Made by a program: the position numbers and the translations under genes
Shown: positions 24,261-31,471 of the stretch, piece by piece
How positions within the stretch are numbered: position 1 is the stretch's first letter
Layout: each line of letters starts with the position of its first letter
DNA from: an uncultured Anaeromyxobacter sp.
GTDB taxonomy: Bacteria > Myxococcota > Myxococcia > Myxococcales > Anaeromyxobacteraceae
Reading direction: 5' to 3'
Length of the DNA stretch: 35,382 nucleotides
NCBI GenBank assembly: GCA_903874275.1
Contig: CAIQRS010000225.1
Coordinates: 1-35,382 of the forward strand
Notes under the pieces: generated by a model
Seen by the model: the letters and a program-made list of their open reading frames with translations, nothing else
Database searches by the model: none
What the model was told of the DNA's origin: nothing

Positions 24261-25314
24261 CTCGAGACTCCTCTGTCAGGTGCTGCAGGATGGCCTTTGC
24301 GAGGATCTCGGCAAGTCGTGGCGGCACAGCATTGCCGACCTGGCGCCACTGCTCCTCGACTGTTCCGGCCAGTTTCCAACCATCAGGGAACGTCTGAATT
24401 CGCTTCACCTCAGCGATTCGCAGGATGCGATTTCGCCAGTGGAAGGGACCCATGTTGTTCGAGCGCCGCGCCTGGATCGTCCAGGACGGCATATCGGGGC
24501 TAAGCTTCAGGAGAAAGGACCAGTACCGGGACCGCCACTTCCAGATCGGCTTGGGATGCCCGCGCTCCTTGGTAAAGAAGAGGTAGTTGTCGCCCGGCGG
24601 GACCTCGCATAGTTGCTCGTGGAACGCTCCACCAGCGAAGTGCCCCTCGTCGGAAGCATTCTTCTCCGTGTCCAGGTCATCAAGTACACGACCCACGCCC
24701 ACCCACGGTTTGGCGCGCGCGAAGAGAGTTGGCACCTTGGAGGCCTTCGTGTGCGTCTCGGCTGGGAACGTGAAACGTTTCCCTCTCAGGCCCACGAGGA
24801 AGAACCGTTCACGGATCTGCGGCACACCGTGATCTGCAGCGTTGATGACCTTCCACTCGCACGAATAGCCCAGCTTCGCCGCCTTCGTCAGAATGTGGTC
24901 AAGCGCGTCATGGTGGACCTTGTACGCAAGGCCGGGAACGTTCTCCAGGAGGAAGGCCTTCGGCCGAAGGGTCTTGAGGACCGAGAGGTACCCCTTCATC
25001 GTCTCTTCGCCGACTGGATCCTGGAGCGCTCGGGGCTTGTCCTTCCGGTAGAAGCGCGACTTCGAGTACGGCGGGCATGGTGGACCGCCGGCCAGGAGCG
25101 CGATGTCCTCGAGATCCTCTCCCAGCAGTTTCTTCAGCCTTGCAGGTGTCAGCTGCTTCACCGACCCATGATGAAAAGCCTTCGAGAGCTTGTTTGCGGC
25201 GTGTGCCTCCGCGCACCGGTTGTCGATGTCATTGGCGAGGACGATCTCGAACCCCGCCCGCTTCAGGCCCAGGTCCAGCCCTCCACACCCGGAGAACAGG
25301 CTTACCGCCTTCAC
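24226..25314 (-). CDS. DNA C5-cytosine methyltransferase 1
   Basis: A 362-residue Dcm-family enzyme that transfers methyl from S-adenosylmethionine to cytosine C5. Motif I FSGCGGLDLGL is at the N-terminus, motif IV GGPPCPPYS carries the catalytic Cys, and motifs VI ENVPG, VIII QIRERFF and X RQVGNAVPPRLAE follow. The target-recognition part lies between VIII and X. The start is GTG at 25314 (AAGGAG upstream), overlapping the stop of methyltransferase 2 by 4 bases. Its C-terminal third resembles that of methyltransferase 2 (shared FLLKLSPD, PSWTI and GPFHW), so the two are paralogues. Paired C5 enzymes usually modify the two strands of an asymmetric site. Confidence 0.93.
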   Translation of the reverse strand: MKAVSLFSGCGGLDLGLKRAGFEIVLANDIDNRCAEAHAANKLSKAFHHGSVKQLTPARLKKLLGEDLEDIALLAGGPPCPPYSKSRFYRKDKPRALQDPVGEETMKGYLSVLKTLRPKAFLLENVPGLAYKVHHDALDHILTKAAKLGYSCEWKVINAADHGVPQIRERFFLVGLRGKRFTFPAETHTKASKVPTLFARAKPWVGVGRVLDDLDTEKNASDEGHFAGGAFHEQLCEVPPGDNYLFFTKERGHPKPIWKWRSRYWSFLLKLSPDMPSWTIQARRSNNMGPFHWRNRILRIAEVKRIQTFPDGWKLAGTVEEQWRQVGNAVPPRLAEILAKAILQHLTEESRDGGEVSASGGA

Positions 25315-26468
25315 TGGCGCAACTCCTTGCGACGCAGTCGCCGAACGGGCCTGGCTCTACCTTCGACAGCATCGAGTACGGCTCTGATCATGTGCTTGAG
25401 AAGAAGCGGTGGCGCGGCATTACCCACCTGGCGGACTTTCTCCCGCCGGCTGCCCGCGAAGACGTACCCCCTCGGGAACGCTTGGAGGGCAGCCATCTCC
25501 ACGATTCGAAGGCGACGATCGTCCCAGTGAAATGGCCCGATCCAGGGACCAGGGTTTGCTGCGATAGTCCAGGACGGTCGGTCAGGGGACAGCTTCAACA
25601 GGAAGTTCCAAAAGCGTGTCTCCGCCTCGAAGACCGGCCGCGGGTGCCCAGCCCACTCGCTAAGGAACTTGTAGTTCCATCCCGGGGGCACCTCCCGAAA
25701 CTCCTTCTCCCAGGTTCCACGGACCACTTCTTCCGGCTCAGCAAACCTGGTGGCGTCCAAACCACAAAGGGCATCGCCGGCGGTCACTGCCGCGCGCAGG
25801 CCATTTGGAGCTACATCAGGAAGTAGATGGGTCTTGGTTGGCGAGACGGGGGATGACGCGCGAGCTCCCAAGATGAAGACGCGCTCACGCAACTGCGGGA
25901 CACCGTACTCGACCGCGTTGGCCTTGATGAATGTGGTCTCGAACTTGTACTCGGTCGCGCGCGCGAGGAGCTTGGCGAGCAGGTGCCTGTTCCTCGGATG
26001 AGTGATCGAGACGACATTCTCGAAGACGAATCCGTCCGCGCCAGCCTCTGCCACCCGGTCCATGAAGACCTCTACTAGGGTCCTCCTCTCGTCCGGCCTG
26101 GCCATCGTGATCGGTGCCGGCTTCTCCGCCCGCTGACCTCGTGCGCGAGCGCGTCGGTAACGGGAGTCATCCCCAGGGTCTAGCCAGTAGGCAGCCTTCG
26201 AAAATGGCTGGCACGGCGGCCCACCAACAATGACGAGCCGGTCGTCCTTGCGAAGCCCCGCCTTCTTCCGCAGCGCACCGCCGTCCAAGGATGTCACGTC
26301 GGCTTGGACGATCTCGCCAGGGTGAACCTTCTTGTTCAGCGCCAAGGTCTTGCAGCAAACGCCGTCCATCTCGACCGAAAGGCGAAGGTCGCCGCCTGCC
26401 ATGACGGCCCCGACCCCGATTCCGCCTGCGCCGGCGAAGAGGTCGATGATCGGAACCCTAGATGACAT
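25311..26468 (-). CDS. DNA C5-cytosine methyltransferase 2
   Basis: A 385-residue Dcm-family enzyme: motif I DLFAGAGGIGVG, motif IV GGPPCQPFS with the catalytic Cys, motif VI ENVVS, motif VIII QLRERVF and motif X RQVGNAAPP. An insertion after motif IV (DPGDDSRYRRARARG) is basic and may touch DNA. It is the first gene of a four-gene operon, so methylation protects the host before the nuclease is made. The ATG at 26468, with GGAGG upstream, was preferred over a GTG at 26492 that has none. The stop overlaps the GTG of methyltransferase 1. Confidence 0.93.
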   Translation of the reverse strand: MSSRVPIIDLFAGAGGIGVGAVMAGGDLRLSVEMDGVCCKTLALNKKVHPGEIVQADVTSLDGGALRKKAGLRKDDRLVIVGGPPCQPFSKAAYWLDPGDDSRYRRARARGQRAEKPAPITMARPDERRTLVEVFMDRVAEAGADGFVFENVVSITHPRNRHLLAKLLARATEYKFETTFIKANAVEYGVPQLRERVFILGARASSPVSPTKTHLLPDVAPNGLRAAVTAGDALCGLDATRFAEPEEVVRGTWEKEFREVPPGWNYKFLSEWAGHPRPVFEAETRFWNFLLKLSPDRPSWTIAANPGPWIGPFHWDDRRLRIVEMAALQAFPRGYVFAGSRREKVRQVGNAAPPLLLKHMIRAVLDAVEGRARPVRRLRRKELRQ

Positions 26469-26779
26469 CGAAGCTGGTGCCTCCGTTCCCACGAGAACGA
26501 CCGCCGCTAGTCCTTCACCCGAGGAATCGAAGGCTTACCTTGCCTCTCTGACACAGGCGGCTAGCCGCGAACCGGGAAAACCTCCTCCCGCCAAGCGAGT
26601 GATCCTCCGAGGGCTCGACCGCCTTTGCTTGTTCTGACGGGCTTCGTTGGCGTCATTGCACATAGCTTCAAGACCTTGGGATCCTGGTCGCTTAGGGCAG
26701 GGATTCCGTGGTTGCCGCTGTGACGGACAGGGCGCGGAGATAGGGTACCGTCGCAACGACGTGCGAGGAGGTCGGTCCC
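26469..26779. other. Divergent gap between R-M operon and zinc-ribbon gene
   Basis: About 310 bases that must hold the promoters of the restriction-modification operon (minus) and the zinc-ribbon gene (plus). I see no clear -35/-10 pair, control-protein (C-box) symmetry or gene. Confidence 0.4.
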
Positions 26780-27040
26780 ATGACAGCGACGGGTCTCGAG
26801 TGCCCAACATGCGGGCATGGCGGACGAACCAATGCCCCGCTTAGCCGCGCGTTCCGCTACGTGGCAGACGTGACGAGTCTCCGATGGATCGTTGGCGTGG
26901 ATACGGACGGGGCGCTGCGAGTCGACGCCGAGGAGCACATTGCCAACGAGGAGGGTGGTCGGGCGCAGCGCCTTCAGTGCAGCCGGTGCTTGGCGGAGTT
27001 CCCGCTTCCACGCGGAATGCGGGTGACGTTCACCTGCTAA
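26780..27040 (+). CDS. Small zinc-ribbon protein
   Basis: An 86-residue protein. It has CPTCG near the N-terminus and CSRCLAEF near the C-terminus, four cysteines that can hold one zinc ion, around a beta-rich centre (RYVADVTSLRWIVGVDTDG). The ATG at 26780 has GAGGAGG upstream. Zinc ribbons of this size bind nucleic acids or proteins. It is read away from the restriction-modification operon, and its role in the island is not known. Confidence 0.7.
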   Translation: MTATGLECPTCGHGGRTNAPLSRAFRYVADVTSLRWIVGVDTDGALRVDAEEHIANEEGGRAQRLQCSRCLAEFPLPRGMRVTFTC

Positions 27041-27091
27041 CCGATGTAAGGCGGCTGGGATTAGCGCCGCCGGTGTTTGCCGACCCCCTTC

Positions 27092-27189
27092 CTGGTCCAC
27101 GTGGACCAGGGGGCCCCCCTCCGATTTCCGCCGCCTGGTCCGCGCGGACCAACCCCTCGAAAAACTGCGTCCTGGTCCGGGCGGACCAG
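27092..27189. repeat. Three CTGGTCC-N4-GGACCAG palindromes
   Basis: CTGGTCCACGTGGACCAG (27092-27109, perfect), CTGGTCCGCGCGGACCAA (27135-27152) and CTGGTCCGGGCGGACCAG (27172-27189). The arms are conserved and the four central bases vary, as expected for binding sites of a dimeric protein. The steps are 43 and 37 bp. They may be operators or accessory recombination sites. Confidence 0.7.
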
Positions 27190-27249
27190 AACCACGTTTT
27201 TCGATGACACGGCGAGCGAACCCTGCCCTGGGGGGTGCCCTCCGGCGAG

Positions 27250-27289
27250 GGCAGGATTGAGGACACCGGCACTGGCAGGATTGAGGACA
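27250..27289 (+). repeat. 16-bp direct repeat pair
   Basis: GGCAGGATTGAGGACA occurs at 27250-27265 and 27274-27289, 24 bp apart, with no mismatch. Role unknown. Confidence 0.6.
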
Positions 27290-27332
27290 GGGTTCGATCC
27301 GCAAGCGATGGGATTCACGGCGGGTTTCGCGT

Positions 27333-27457
27333 GGCCCGCCCTCCGCCGTGCAGGGCAAGGTCGAGGGTGCCATCCGCCCGACCCCTCCCACTCGACCACT
27401 TGAGTGGGAGGGGTCTGGCAGCTGGCACCATTTTCAGTGGGAAGCGGAGGGCGGGCC
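27333..27457. repeat. Nested inverted repeat
   Basis: An inner hairpin has perfect 13-bp arms GACCCCTCCCACT (27380-27392) and AGTGGGAGGGGTC (27403-27415) around 10 bases. Outside it, GGTGCC (27366) pairs with GGCACC (27424), and GGCCCGCCCTCCGC (27333-27346) pairs with 27444-27457. All share nearly one centre (about 27396). It could fold as RNA or as a cruciform. Confidence 0.6.
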
Positions 27458-27660
27458 ATGAGCAGGGCGAACTTCGGTCGGAGGAGGTCGGAGATGGCTG
27501 GTCGAGTTTGAACTGGGTGATCTGCAGTTGAAGGAGATTTCTGTCGGGTGAAGAACGGCCGGGTTGGTGAGGGCGCGACGAGAAGCGGGGGGTGGCCGGG
27601 TTTCGGATTGGAGGTGACGGTCGGGCGGCATGGGTCGGCTCGGAGACGCTCGGGAGGGGG

Positions 27661-27689
27661 TTGCGTCGTCTAGTCGAACCGATTAGAAA
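27661..27689 (+). promoter_or_regulatory. Possible promoter and operator of RHH gene
   Basis: TTGCGT (27661-27666), 17 bases, then TAGAAA (27684-27689) fits a weak sigma-70 pair. Overlapping it, CTAGTCG-AAC-CGATTAG (27670-27686) is nearly symmetric and would suit self-regulation by the ribbon-helix-helix protein downstream. Inferred from spacing and symmetry only. Confidence 0.35.
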
Positions 27690-27721
27690 TGACATACGAA
27701 TAGAAGTCAAAGGAGGCCCCG

Positions 27722-28036
27722 ATGCCCGCACCGAGCACCACCGAGAAGCTGATGCAGACGTTCCGGCTCCCCCGCGAGCTCGTCACTTTCCTGAAGGCGG
27801 AGGCCGCCCGGAAGGACATGGATCTGACCGCCTACGTCAGCCGCCACCTGGAAGGGCTGCGCACCTGGTTCGGCCTTCCGGCCGCGGCCACGGCCCTTCT
27901 CGAGGAGGACCGGATGGCGCTCCGGATGGGGCGCTACGAGTACGTCCTGCACCTCCTCTTCCAGCGGACGCTCGAGCTTCGGGAGAAGGGCGCCGGCTTC
28001 GACGCCCCGGGCGGAGGCAAGCGGAAGCGGTCCTGA
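27722..28036 (+). CDS. Ribbon-helix-helix-like small protein
   Basis: A 104-residue protein. The N-terminal 45 residues (MQTFRLPRELVTFLKAEAAR, then KDMDLTAYVSRHL) match the strand-helix-helix pattern of MetJ/Arc-type DNA-binding proteins. The rest is helical with a basic tail. The ATG at 27722 follows AAAGGAGG, a strong ribosome binding site. It precedes the excisionase-like and integrase genes by 45 bp, so it may control them. Function inferred from fold pattern only. Confidence 0.65.
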   Translation: MPAPSTTEKLMQTFRLPRELVTFLKAEAARKDMDLTAYVSRHLEGLRTWFGLPAAATALLEEDRMALRMGRYEYVLHLLFQRTLELREKGAGFDAPGGGKRKRS

Positions 28037-28081
28037 CGCGCAGTCGCGGCCGTCGGCGAGGCGGCCGCCGCAGGGTGACAC

Positions 28082-28357
28082 GTGGCCCAGGTCTCTCCAG
28101 CCGAAGCCCTCACCGGCGCTCAGAACGCCGCTGGAGAGGCCGGCGGCGACGGCGCGGCCACCACCCTTCCCCAAGCGCTCACCGTCGACGAGGCGGCGCG
28201 CCTCCTGCGTGTAAACCGGAAGACGCTCTACGACGCGGTGCGCGACGGCCGGATCCCGGGCGTCATCCGCATGGGCCGTTCCATCCGCATCGGCCGCGAC
28301 GCCCTGTTAGGCTGGCTTCGAGGCAACGGCGGTCCCGCGCTCGGAGACGACCGATGA
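28082..28357 (+). CDS. Excisionase-family helix-turn-helix protein
   Basis: A 91-residue protein. After an Ala-rich N-terminus, residues 32-85 match the excisionase-type helix-turn-helix: LTVDEAARLLRVNRKTLYDA, then VRDGRIPGVIRMGRSIRI and a last helix with LLGWL. It binds DNA near attachment sites and favours excision. The start is GTG at 28082. The stop overlaps the ATG of integrase 2 (ATGA, 28354-28357), so the two are made together. Confidence 0.8.
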   Translation: MAQVSPAEALTGAQNAAGEAGGDGAATTLPQALTVDEAARLLRVNRKTLYDAVRDGRIPGVIRMGRSIRIGRDALLGWLRGNGGPALGDDR

Positions 28358-29463
28358 GCGTGAGGCTGCGGAAGTGGAAGGGAAAGGACGGCAAGGTGCT
28401 CGAGCACTGGGCCATCGACGTGAAGGTCGCGATGCCGGGGCGGCGTCCCCAGCGCGTTCGCGACTTCTCGCCGGTGAACACGCGCCGCGGCGCGCTGCAG
28501 TACGAGCGCCAGGTCCGCGACGCGATCCTGGCCGGAACCCTGGGCAAGGAGGTGAAGGAGGTCCCGACGCTGGAGTCCTTCCAGTCGCGGTTCCTCGACT
28601 ACTCGGAGGTGAACAACAAGCCCAGCACGGTCTACGCGAAGCGCTGGGTGCTGCGCACGCACCTCGTCCCGGCGTTCGGGAAGCGGCGCCTCGACACGAT
28701 CGGCCCCGCCGACGTCGAGACCTACAAGGCCCGAAAGCTGAAGGACGGCCAGGCGGCGAAGTCGGTGAACAACCACCTGACCATCCTCCGGAAGCTGCTC
28801 AACCTCGCGGCCGAGTGGGGCGAGCTGCCCCAAGCGCCGCGGGTGAAGCAGCTCCGGGTCGCCCACGGCGACTTCCAGTTCCTCTCCTTCGAGGAGACGG
28901 AGCGCTTCGTCCGGGCCGCCGCGACCGAGTGGAAGGCGTTCGTGGTCACGGCGCTCAAGACCGGCCTCCGCGTCGGTGAGCTCCTCGCCCTCAAGTGGGA
29001 GGACCTCGACCTGGTGGCCGGCCGGCTCCTGGTCCGCCGGACGCTCTGGCACGACCAGGAAGGGACGCCGAAAGGCGGCCGGACGCGCGAGGTGCCTCTA
29101 TCCAACGAGGCCATCGCGACCCTGAAGGCGCACCGCCACCTGAAGGGGGACTACGTCTTCTGCGAGACCAACGGGAAGCGACTCACACACAGCCGGGTGA
29201 AGGCCGTCGTCCCGTCCACCTGCAAGAAGGCCGGTCTCGCGAAGCGGCTCACCACCCACGATCTGCGACACACCTTCGCTTCACACCTGGTGATGCGCGG
29301 GGTGGCGTTGAAGGCCGTCCAGGAGCTCCTCGGTCACGCGACCATGGAGATGACGATGCGGTACGCCCATCTCTCCCCGGAGGTGAAGCGCGAGGCGGTC
29401 CAGGTTCTCGACCGGCCCGTCCCGGGAAATTTTGGGGCACATGTGGGGCACATGGAGGGCTGA
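28354..29463 (+). CDS. Tyrosine integrase 2 of island B
   Basis: A 369-residue site-specific recombinase with the complete active site: Arg206 (TGLRVGE), Lys240, His302 and Arg305 (HDLRHTFA), His328 (LLGHAT) and nucleophile Tyr337 (MRYAHL). An N-terminal arm-binding part (1-65) and core-binding part (70-165) precede it. The ATG at 28354 overlaps the excisionase-like stop; the frame is open further upstream without good coding content. The gene ends 35 bp before the attachment core in tRNA-Gly and points at it, the usual arrangement for tRNA-targeting islands. Its final codons contain the GGGGCACA arm-like sites. Confidence 0.93.
   Translation: MSVRLRKWKGKDGKVLEHWAIDVKVAMPGRRPQRVRDFSPVNTRRGALQYERQVRDAILAGTLGKEVKEVPTLESFQSRFLDYSEVNNKPSTVYAKRWVLRTHLVPAFGKRRLDTIGPADVETYKARKLKDGQAAKSVNNHLTILRKLLNLAAEWGELPQAPRVKQLRVAHGDFQFLSFEETERFVRAAATEWKAFVVTALKTGLRVGELLALKWEDLDLVAGRLLVRRTLWHDQEGTPKGGRTREVPLSNEAIATLKAHRHLKGDYVFCETNGKRLTHSRVKAVVPSTCKKAGLAKRLTTHDLRHTFASHLVMRGVALKAVQELLGHATMEMTMRYAHLSPEVKREAVQVLDRPVPGNFGAHVGHMEG
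29434..29452 (+). repeat. Paired GGGGCACA sites, right end of island B
   Basis: GGGGCACA at 29434 and 29445, an 11-bp step, about 47 bp from the attachment core and inside the integrase 2 coding end. The same pair lies at the left end (17664-17682). Confidence 0.55.
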
Positions 29464-29465
29464 AA

Positions 29466-29493
29466 AAGAAAAACCCCCTGGCGAACCAGGGGG
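29466..29493 (-). terminator. Rho-independent terminator of tRNA-Gly
   Basis: On the minus strand a stem AACCCCCTGG / CCAGGGGGTT with a 4-base loop, followed by T-rich sequence (TTTTTCTTTTT), lies directly after the tRNA CCA end. It also sits just past the stop of integrase 2 on the other strand. Because it is inside the integration boundary, this terminator belongs to island B. Confidence 0.8.
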
Positions 29494-29498
29494 TTAGA

Positions 29499-29573
29499 TG
29501 GAGCGGGAAAAGGGATTTGAACCCTCGACCCTCGCCTTGGCAAGGCGATGCTCTACCGCTGAGCTATTCCCGC
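29499..29573 (-). tRNA. tRNA-Gly (GCC)
   Basis: A 75-base cloverleaf with the CCA end encoded. The acceptor GCGGGAA pairs with TTCCCGC; D-arm TAGCTCAGCGGTAGAGC; anticodon loop CTTGCCAAG with anticodon GCC; T-arm GGGTTCAAATCCC. It reads glycine codons GGC/GGU. It lies 48 bp downstream of pgsA on the same strand. Its 3' 23 bases (29499-29521) form the attachment core shared with 17510-17532. Confidence 0.97.
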
Positions 29574-29621
29574 AAAATCCTGTATCGAGGGGCGGATTTA
29601 TAGGGTCACCCCTCCGGAGTG

Positions 29622-30242
29622 TCAAGAGCCTTGGCCGCCCCCCGGCCCCCCGTCTTCCTGGGTGTACACGGCCTTGAAGAAGTCGCGGATGTACACCCAG
29701 GCCGACCAGAGCGAGAAGGCCAGCGAGATGTAGAGGAGCCACGTCCCCACCACGTTCGCGTCCACGTCCACCTCGAAGGCCAGGAAGTCCACCCGGTACC
29801 GGTAGTGGACGAGGAGGAAGGAGATGGCGGCGATCTGCAGGCTCTGCTTGTACTTCCCCTCCTGGCCGGCGGCGATGACGATCCCCTCGCTCATGGCCAT
29901 GGTGCGCAGGCCCGTCACGGTGAACTCGCGGGCCAGGATGAGGATGACCAGCCAGGCCGGCACCCGTCCCAGGTGCACCAGCATGATGAGCACCGCCATC
30001 AGGATGAGCTTGTCGGCGAGCGGGTCGAGGAACTTGCCCACCACGGTGACGGTGTTGGTCCGCCGCGCCACCCAGCCGTCGAGGAAGTCGGTGGCCCCGA
30101 CGATGGCGAAGAGGCCGCCGGCCACGAAGCTGTTCACCCGTCCCTCGTAGTAGGTGAAGGCCAGGATGAGCGGGATCATGCCGATCCGCGCCACCGTGAT
30201 GGCGTTCGGCGCGTTGAGGATGTCCCGGCGGAGGTTCCCCAA
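29622..30242 (-). CDS. pgsA: CDP-diacylglycerol-glycerol-3-phosphate 3-phosphatidyltransferase
   Basis: A 206-residue integral membrane enzyme that joins CDP-diacylglycerol and glycerol-3-phosphate to phosphatidylglycerophosphate, the first committed step to phosphatidylglycerol and cardiolipin. The CDP-alcohol phosphotransferase signature is complete: DG-x2-AR-x8-G-x3-D-x3-D in DFLDGWVARR...GKFLDPLADK. Several hydrophobic helices follow. The TTG at 30242 was chosen: it lies 8 bp after the stop of the upstream TPR gene, with AGGA just before. Longer in-frame starts would overlap that gene fully. Confidence 0.92.
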   Translation of the reverse strand: MGNLRRDILNAPNAITVARIGMIPLILAFTYYEGRVNSFVAGGLFAIVGATDFLDGWVARRTNTVTVVGKFLDPLADKLILMAVLIMLVHLGRVPAWLVILILAREFTVTGLRTMAMSEGIVIAAGQEGKYKQSLQIAAISFLLVHYRYRVDFLAFEVDVDANVVGTWLLYISLAFSLWSAWVYIRDFFKAVYTQEDGGPGGGQGS

Positions 30243-30250
30243 GCTCGTTC

Positions 30251-31471
30251 CTAGTCCGCCTGGGCCGCGTCGGGGTCCACGAAGACTCGCCCATCGCCGG
30301 TGAGTTCCACCATCACCGGCGATCCCGGCGATGGAGCGGTGGCCGCCACCCCGTCCACGGCGCCGAGCAGGCCGATGCGGGGGGTCACGGCGCCCGTCCA
30401 GCCCACCAGCGCCGACGGGGGGACCCGAAGCGACTCGGTCCCGGAAACCTCGATGGCCACCGGTGCGCCGGCGGTGCGGAGCAGCATGCGCCCCCGCCCC
30501 CGCAGGTGCACGAGGTCGAGGTCGCGGGAGTGGCGCGACGGCACGCGGCCGTTCTCGAAGATCACCGCCTCCTCGAAGGCGAAGACCGCGCCCTCGCGGA
30601 AGTAACCGGTGTCCCCGGCCAGATCCACCACCGTGAAGACCCAGCCGCCCGTCCGGAAGAAGAGCGCCCCCTCCCCGGCCATGCGGTTCATGCGGTCGCG
30701 CCCCGCGCCGAAGGGCTTCTCGGTCACCTTCCCGCGGAAGCGCTTCACCTCGGGGTGGGCCGTCACCGCGCCGCGCACCGCGAAGAGCCCGTCGATCCGG
30801 CACACCAGTTCGCCGCGCACCGCGACGTGGAGGATCCCCTCGTCCACCGCGAAGACCTCCGGCGGAGGGCGCACGGTGCAGCCGGCGGCGAAGGCCCCGA
30901 GCCCTCCGGGAGCCACCGGGGTGCGAAGCGGCGCCGAGGTCGGCATCGGGGTCGGCGAGGGTCGGGTCACTTCGGGGGCGGCTGCGGCCCGATCGGCCAG
31001 GAGCGCGTCGCAGCGGGCCAGGAGCGGAGCGCTGCCGGATTTCTCGAGCCACGGGCGCGCGGCGCTCGGGTCACCCGACTCGAGCAGCGCCAGCCCCAGG
31101 TAGCCCATGGACTTGCGGTGCTCCGGGTCGAGGTCGAGCGCGATGGAGAACTGGCGCACAGCCTCGGGTCGCCGGCCACCCTTCAGCCAGGCAAGCCCCA
31201 GGTTCACGCGCCCCGAGACCTCGGCGGGATTCTCGTCCACGAGCTTCCCGTAGGCCTCGGCCGCCTCCTCGTAGAGGCCGGCCCGGTAGCAGGCCTGGCC
31301 GAACAGCCCGAGCGCGGCGACGTCCCGCGGCAGCCGCTCGGCTGCCTTGCGGAGCGAGTCCCTGGCGCCTTCCGCGTCCCCCGCGGAGAGCCGCTCCTCG
31401 CCCTGCTCGAGGAGGTGCCGGAACTCCTGGTCGGCCGCGGAGGTCGCCTCTTCCGTCGCAGCGATGGTCAC
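30251..31471 (-). CDS. TPR and AIM24-domain protein
   Basis: A 406-residue protein. Residues of about 10-170 carry TPR-type repeats (AYGKLVDENPAEVSGRVNLG and similar). A Pro/Thr linker follows, then a beta-rich AIM24-like domain (about 200-380; GELVCRIDGLFAVRG, GEGALFFRTGG, FREGAVFAFEE). AIM24-type proteins have no firmly known activity. The start overlaps the stop of the lytic transglycosylase gene (ATGA, 31468-31471), and pgsA follows 8 bp after the end, so these are one operon. The protein is probably cytoplasmic, as no signal peptide is seen. Confidence 0.85.
   Translation of the reverse strand: MTIAATEEATSAADQEFRHLLEQGEERLSAGDAEGARDSLRKAAERLPRDVAALGLFGQACYRAGLYEEAAEAYGKLVDENPAEVSGRVNLGLAWLKGGRRPEAVRQFSIALDLDPEHRKSMGYLGLALLESGDPSAARPWLEKSGSAPLLARCDALLADRAAAAPEVTRPSPTPMPTSAPLRTPVAPGGLGAFAAGCTVRPPPEVFAVDEGILHVAVRGELVCRIDGLFAVRGAVTAHPEVKRFRGKVTEKPFGAGRDRMNRMAGEGALFFRTGGWVFTVVDLAGDTGYFREGAVFAFEEAVIFENGRVPSRHSRDLDLVHLRGRGRMLLRTAGAPVAIEVSGTESLRVPPSALVGWTGAVTPRIGLLGAVDGVAATAPSPGSPVMVELTGDGRVFVDPDAAQAD

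Larger units (their letters stand above)
27041..27721. other. Palindrome-rich non-coding block
   Basis: A 680-base region with no credible gene on either strand. It holds three GGTCC-type palindromes (27092-27189), a 16-bp direct repeat (27250 and 27274), a nested inverted repeat (27333-27457) and the promoter region of the next gene. The amount of structure suggests a regulatory, replication or transfer site, or a decayed non-autonomous element. Confidence 0.55.

Noticed and set aside
27092-27189. Possible CRISPR array
   Set aside because: Three palindromic units with unequal 19-25-base gaps that are not spacer-like, and no cas genes in the window.
26561-27391. A 276-codon minus-strand frame opposite the zinc-ribbon gene and palindromes
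   Set aside because: Arg/Pro-rich composition, no motif, runs through palindromes and covers a better small gene with a strong ribosome binding site.
27592-28353. N-terminal extension of integrase 2 by 254 codons
   Set aside because: It overlaps the ribbon-helix-helix and excisionase-like genes, is Arg-rich noise, and the ATG at 28354 overlaps the preceding stop in the typical way.
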